Assembly (NCBI GenBank): GCA_030837965.1
Contig: JAUTXP010000044.1
Coordinates: 1 to 64,000, forward strand
Direction: 5' to 3'
Source of the DNA: Acidimicrobiaceae bacterium
Lineage (GTDB): Bacteria > Actinomycetota > Acidimicrobiia > Acidimicrobiales > JAUTXP01
DNA: 64,000 nt
Shown here: positions 61,184-64,000 of the stretch, piece after piece
How the letters are laid out: every line of letters starts with the position of its first letter
How positions within the stretch are numbered: position 1 is the stretch's first letter
Notes under the pieces: model-generated
The model's database searches: none
What the model saw: the letters and a program-made list of their open reading frames with translations, nothing else
Told to the model about the DNA's origin: nothing
Made by a program: the position numbers and the translations under genes

Positions 61184-62277
61184 GTCCGAAGCGCAGCGAT
61201 GGGAACGCAGAAGAGCGACTCGAGCGATACCGGTCGATGCGCGACTTCCAGCGCACGGCCGAGCCCGCGGGAGCAGAGCGCACCGAGGCCCGGGGCGACC
61301 GCTTCGTCGTGCAGGAGCACCACGCCACCGCACTGCATTGGGACTTCCGACTCGAACGCGATGGCGTGCTCGTCTCGTGGGCCGTGCCCAAGGGCCTCCC
61401 GCCCCATCCGGCCCAGAACCACTTGGCCGTGCACACCGAGGACCACCCCCTTGACTACATCGACTTCGAGGGCGAGATCCCCGAAGGCGAGTACGGCGGA
61501 GGGCAGGTCATGTTGTGGGACCAAGGCACCTACGAATGCGAGAAGTTCAACGAGCGCGAGGTCATCGTCGTGCTTCACGGCCGCCGGGCGCGAGGCCGTT
61601 ACGTGCTCGTGAAGACGGGCGGCAAGAACTGGCTCATGCACCGCATGGACCCGCCCGACGACCCCACCCGCGAGCCCATGCCCAGCGGCCTGTCGCCCAT
61701 GCTGCCCACAACCCGCAAGACACTGCCCGAGTGCGACTCCGAGTCCGAGTCCAAGTCCGAGTCGGACTGGTTGTTCGAGCCCGCATGGGGCGGCGAGCGC
61801 GTCCTCTTGGCGTGCGAAGGAGGGCGGGTTGTGCTGACCGCGGCGGACGGAGCCGACGTGACGGAGCGCTTCCCCGAGTTCAGGGCCCTCGGTCGGGCCC
61901 TGGGCTCGCTGGCCTTGATCCTCGATGGCGAGGTCGTGGTGCTGGACGGCACCGGTCGGCCTGACCCTGCCTTGCTCGCCCGGCGTAAGGCCAGGCCCGA
62001 GCAGCCCGCCGTCTTCTTCGCCTCGGACCTGGTCTGGCTGGACGGGCATCCCGCCGTGGGCCTCCCCGCTTCCGACCGCAGGACCCTGTTGGCCAAGCTC
62101 GACTTCGGCGGCCCAACGTGGCGCACCAACCCAACGTCGGACGGGCAGGCCCTCCTGGCCGCAGCCGGGCAGCAAGGGCTTCCCGGCGTCTACGGTCGGT
62201 CGGCCGCCAGCGCATACGAACCGGGGCAAACCAGCCCAGAGTTCGTGTTCGTCCCTGTGCCCGCCAAGGATCGGTAG
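61180..62277 (+). CDS. LigD-type 3'-phosphoesterase fused to a degenerate ligase domain
   Basis: 365 residues. The phosphoesterase half (about 40-170) has QEHHATALHWDFRLERDG, with likely catalytic H48, H53, D55 and R57, then AVHTEDHPLDY and EGEYGGGQVMLWD. After a SESESKSES linker, residues 195-330 resemble the start of an ATP-dependent ligase, but motif I reads EPAWGGERV instead of EPKWDGxR: the AMP-accepting Lys is Ala202. ILDGEVVVLD (motif III) remains. It would clean 3' ends in end joining; the ligase part should be inactive. Ku and an active LigD are not in the window. Confidence 0.82.
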   Translation: MSPKRSDGNAEERLERYRSMRDFQRTAEPAGAERTEARGDRFVVQEHHATALHWDFRLERDGVLVSWAVPKGLPPHPAQNHLAVHTEDHPLDYIDFEGEIPEGEYGGGQVMLWDQGTYECEKFNEREVIVVLHGRRARGRYVLVKTGGKNWLMHRMDPPDDPTREPMPSGLSPMLPTTRKTLPECDSESESKSESDWLFEPAWGGERVLLACEGGRVVLTAADGADVTERFPEFRALGRALGSLALILDGEVVVLDGTGRPDPALLARRKARPEQPAVFFASDLVWLDGHPAVGLPASDRRTLLAKLDFGGPTWRTNPTSDGQALLAAAGQQGLPGVYGRSAASAYEPGQTSPEFVFVPVPAKDR

Positions 62278-62317
62278 CCCGGGACCAGGCTGGGAGTGAC
62301 AATGTCGGGGACCGGTG

Positions 62318-64000
62318 ATGAGCGCGACGGAGAGGGGCCAGACGAACACGCCCGATGAGGCGGGGGCTGGCCTTGTCGCGCGCTTCGAAGGCTTGGGGCT
62401 ACCCGCCTGTCGGCTCGACGGGGCCGGGGTCGTGCAGGAGTGGGGCGACGGCCTGACCGACGTGCTCGGCTGGACCGCCCACGAGGTGGTGGGCAAGGAG
62501 CCCGTGGCCTTCGGAGTGGCCGCTACCGAGGCGGGACCGGCGCTCAAGGTCATCCAGCACGTGGCCGACGGACGGCGCTGGCACGGGCGCTTCCCGGTCA
62601 GCAAGAAGGACGGGTCCCGGCTGTCGGCCTGGTGGCTGGCCATCCCGCTGGCCTCGCCCGCGGACCGGTGGCAGGGCGCGGTGTTCGTCATGCTCGGCAC
62701 CGACGACGACGACGACGAAGGACGCGACGACGGCGGCGGCAATGGTGCGTCGCCCGAGTTCGAAGAGGCGGAGCAGGCCAACCTCCTGCTCGACGCCGTC
62801 CTCACGAACGCGCCAGTCGCCCTTGCCATCCTCGACCGCGACCTGCGCTACGTCCGCGCCAACCGGGCCTTGGCCGAGGTCAACGGCATCAGCGCGGAGG
62901 AGCACGTGGGCCGTCGCATCACCGAGGTCGTGAAGGGCATGCCCGAGGACGCGCTGGCGGACATGCGCAAGGTCTTCGAGACCGGGCAGCCTGTCGTGGG
63001 CAGGCGCGTGCTGGCGGAGACCACCGCCCAGCCCGGCGTGGCCCGGGAGTGGCAGGTCGGCTACTACCCCATCGCGCTGCGGGGCGAGGTGCGGTGGGTG
63101 GGCGCGGTGGTGCTGGAGGAGACCGAGCGGCGGCTGCTGTTGGAGGCCGAGCAGTCGGCCCGTCGACAGGCCGAGCGCACAGCCGAGCAGCTCACCCGAC
63201 TGCAGTCGATGACCGCGCTGCTCTCGGCCGCCAACAGCCAGTCCGATGTGTGCTCCGTGCTGGTGGACCAAGGCGTGGCCGGCGTCGGCGCCACCACGGC
63301 GGTGCTGTGCCTGCTGTCGGCCGACGGGACCACGCTGGACATCGTGCGGTCGGTGGGACTGCGGCCTGAGACGGAGGAGAACTGGGCGCACTTCCCGCTT
63401 GACGCGCCGGTGCCCGCGTGCGACGCGGTGCGGACGGGCAAGCTCGTGCTGTTCTCGAACCTGGAGGAGCGGGACCGCCTGTATCCAGTGTTCTCGGGGG
63501 CGCCGACGCGCAACCAGGCCTTCGCCACCGTGCCTGTGATGGTCGGCCGCACCGCGTTGGGCGCGGTGACCTTCGGCTGGGAGGAGTCCAGGGAGTTCAC
63601 GGTCGAGGACAAGCGCTTCCTCACCGCCTTGGCCGAGCAGTGCGGCCAGGCCTTGGAGCGGTGCAGGCTGGCCGAGGCCGACGCCCGTCAGCGCATGCGC
63701 AAGGACTTCGTGGCCGAGGCGGGCCGGGTGCTGTCCTCGTCGCTCGACTACGAGATCACCATCGAGCGCGTCGCCCGCCTGCTGCTGCCGGAACTGGCCG
63801 ATGCGTGCGCAGTGCACGTCACCACGGGCGACCGGCTGGAGATGGTGACGGTCGCCCATGTCGACCGGGTGCACGAGAAGCTGCTGCGCGACCTGACCAT
63901 GCAGGACGACGACCTGGCTCATCAGTTGCACCTCCACGAGGTGTCCCGGTCCCGCCGGCCCCTCCTGGTCGAGTCCATCGCCCCTGACGTGTGGACGACC
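62318..64000 (+). CDS. PAS-PAS-GAF-GAF signalling protein, cut by window end
   Basis: 561 codons are open from the ATG at 62318 to the window end without a stop. A first PAS-like domain (about 20-120: CRLDGAGVVQEWGDGLTDVLGWTAHEVVGKEP) is followed by an Asp-rich linker (TDDDDDEGRDD), a second PAS (about 155-270, VLTNAPVALAILDRDLRYVRANRALAEVNG), then GAF domains from about 300 and 460. This sensor stack usually ends in a PP2C phosphatase or histidine kinase, beyond the window. The output domain is therefore unknown. Confidence 0.8.
   Translation, partial: MSATERGQTNTPDEAGAGLVARFEGLGLPACRLDGAGVVQEWGDGLTDVLGWTAHEVVGKEPVAFGVAATEAGPALKVIQHVADGRRWHGRFPVSKKDGSRLSAWWLAIPLASPADRWQGAVFVMLGTDDDDDEGRDDGGGNGASPEFEEAEQANLLLDAVLTNAPVALAILDRDLRYVRANRALAEVNGISAEEHVGRRITEVVKGMPEDALADMRKVFETGQPVVGRRVLAETTAQPGVAREWQVGYYPIALRGEVRWVGAVVLEETERRLLLEAEQSARRQAERTAEQLTRLQSMTALLSAANSQSDVCSVLVDQGVAGVGATTAVLCLLSADGTTLDIVRSVGLRPETEENWAHFPLDAPVPACDAVRTGKLVLFSNLEERDRLYPVFSGAPTRNQAFATVPVMVGRTALGAVTFGWEESREFTVEDKRFLTALAEQCGQALERCRLAEADARQRMRKDFVAEAGRVLSSSLDYEITIERVARLLLPELADACAVHVTTGDRLEMVTVAHVDRVHEKLLRDLTMQDDDLAHQLHLHEVSRSRRPLLVESIAPDVWTT

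Overview
The window is a high-GC actinobacterial chromosome segment. It has strong G/C third-position bias, GTG starts, many 4-bp ATGA/GTGA overlaps, two F420-type luciferase-like oxidoreductases, a BldC-type regulator, DUF5709, a WS/DGAT acyltransferase and a complete TreX-TreY-TreZ trehalose route. No mycolate or sporulation locus is visible. The gene set would fit an Acidimicrobiia-like lineage, but that assignment is an inference and not proven here.

Layout. Positions 1-4500 look accessory: a VapB-like antitoxin with the start of its toxin, a methyltransferase, a Nudix hydrolase, a cysteine-dioxygenase-like cupin, a short RelE-like ORF and an antibiotic-kinase-like phosphotransferase. Three copies of a previously unnamed ~115-bp intergenic repeat lie about 1.5 kb apart between them. 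The block ends at the 3' end of tRNA-Val(GAC), a classic integration position. From 4.7 to 9.9 kb come a diguanylate cyclase, a divergent GAF-PP2C-HATPase regulator, a phosphoesterase/BON pair and a nucleotidyltransferase with a striking leader palindrome. From 10 to 18 kb lie an M15-LysM hydrolase, a CBS/CGL transsulfuration pair, an amidohydrolase, a Rieske membrane protein, an F420 enzyme, CsbD and topoisomerase IB. From 18.2 to 28.5 kb there is a long minus-strand run: treX-treY-treZ-DUF5709-reductase-recQ, then STAS.

From 28.9 to 38 kb signalling dominates: a REC-membrane-GAF-GGDEF-EAL protein, two GAF-ANTAR proteins and a PAS-GGDEF-EAL protein, with a 3-hydroxyacyl-CoA dehydrogenase and a frameshifted lipoprotein gene between them. 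From 39 to 45 kb is a five-gene oligopeptide ABC operon. It is followed by BldC, an ABC-2 exporter, a secreted BNR-type protein, a K+ channel, adenylate kinase and the acyltransferase. From 55 to 62 kb are a frameshifted Fpg/Nei gene, orn, a divergent LLM/MBL pair around a perfect 18-bp operator, an acyl-CoA ligase, a coiled-coil protein and a LigD-type phosphoesterase fused to a degenerate ligase domain. A PAS/GAF signalling protein runs off the end.

Three dispersed repeat families stand out: the 115-bp repeat of the left block (three copies), a 31-bp perfect hairpin always just past the 3' end of a minus-strand gene or tRNA (four copies), and a ~47-bp hairpin upstream of tRNA-Val, tRNA-Cys and STAS (three copies). 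tRNA genes are Val(GAC), Cys(GCA) and Gly(GCC). No CRISPR array, rRNA, insertion sequence or prophage was found.
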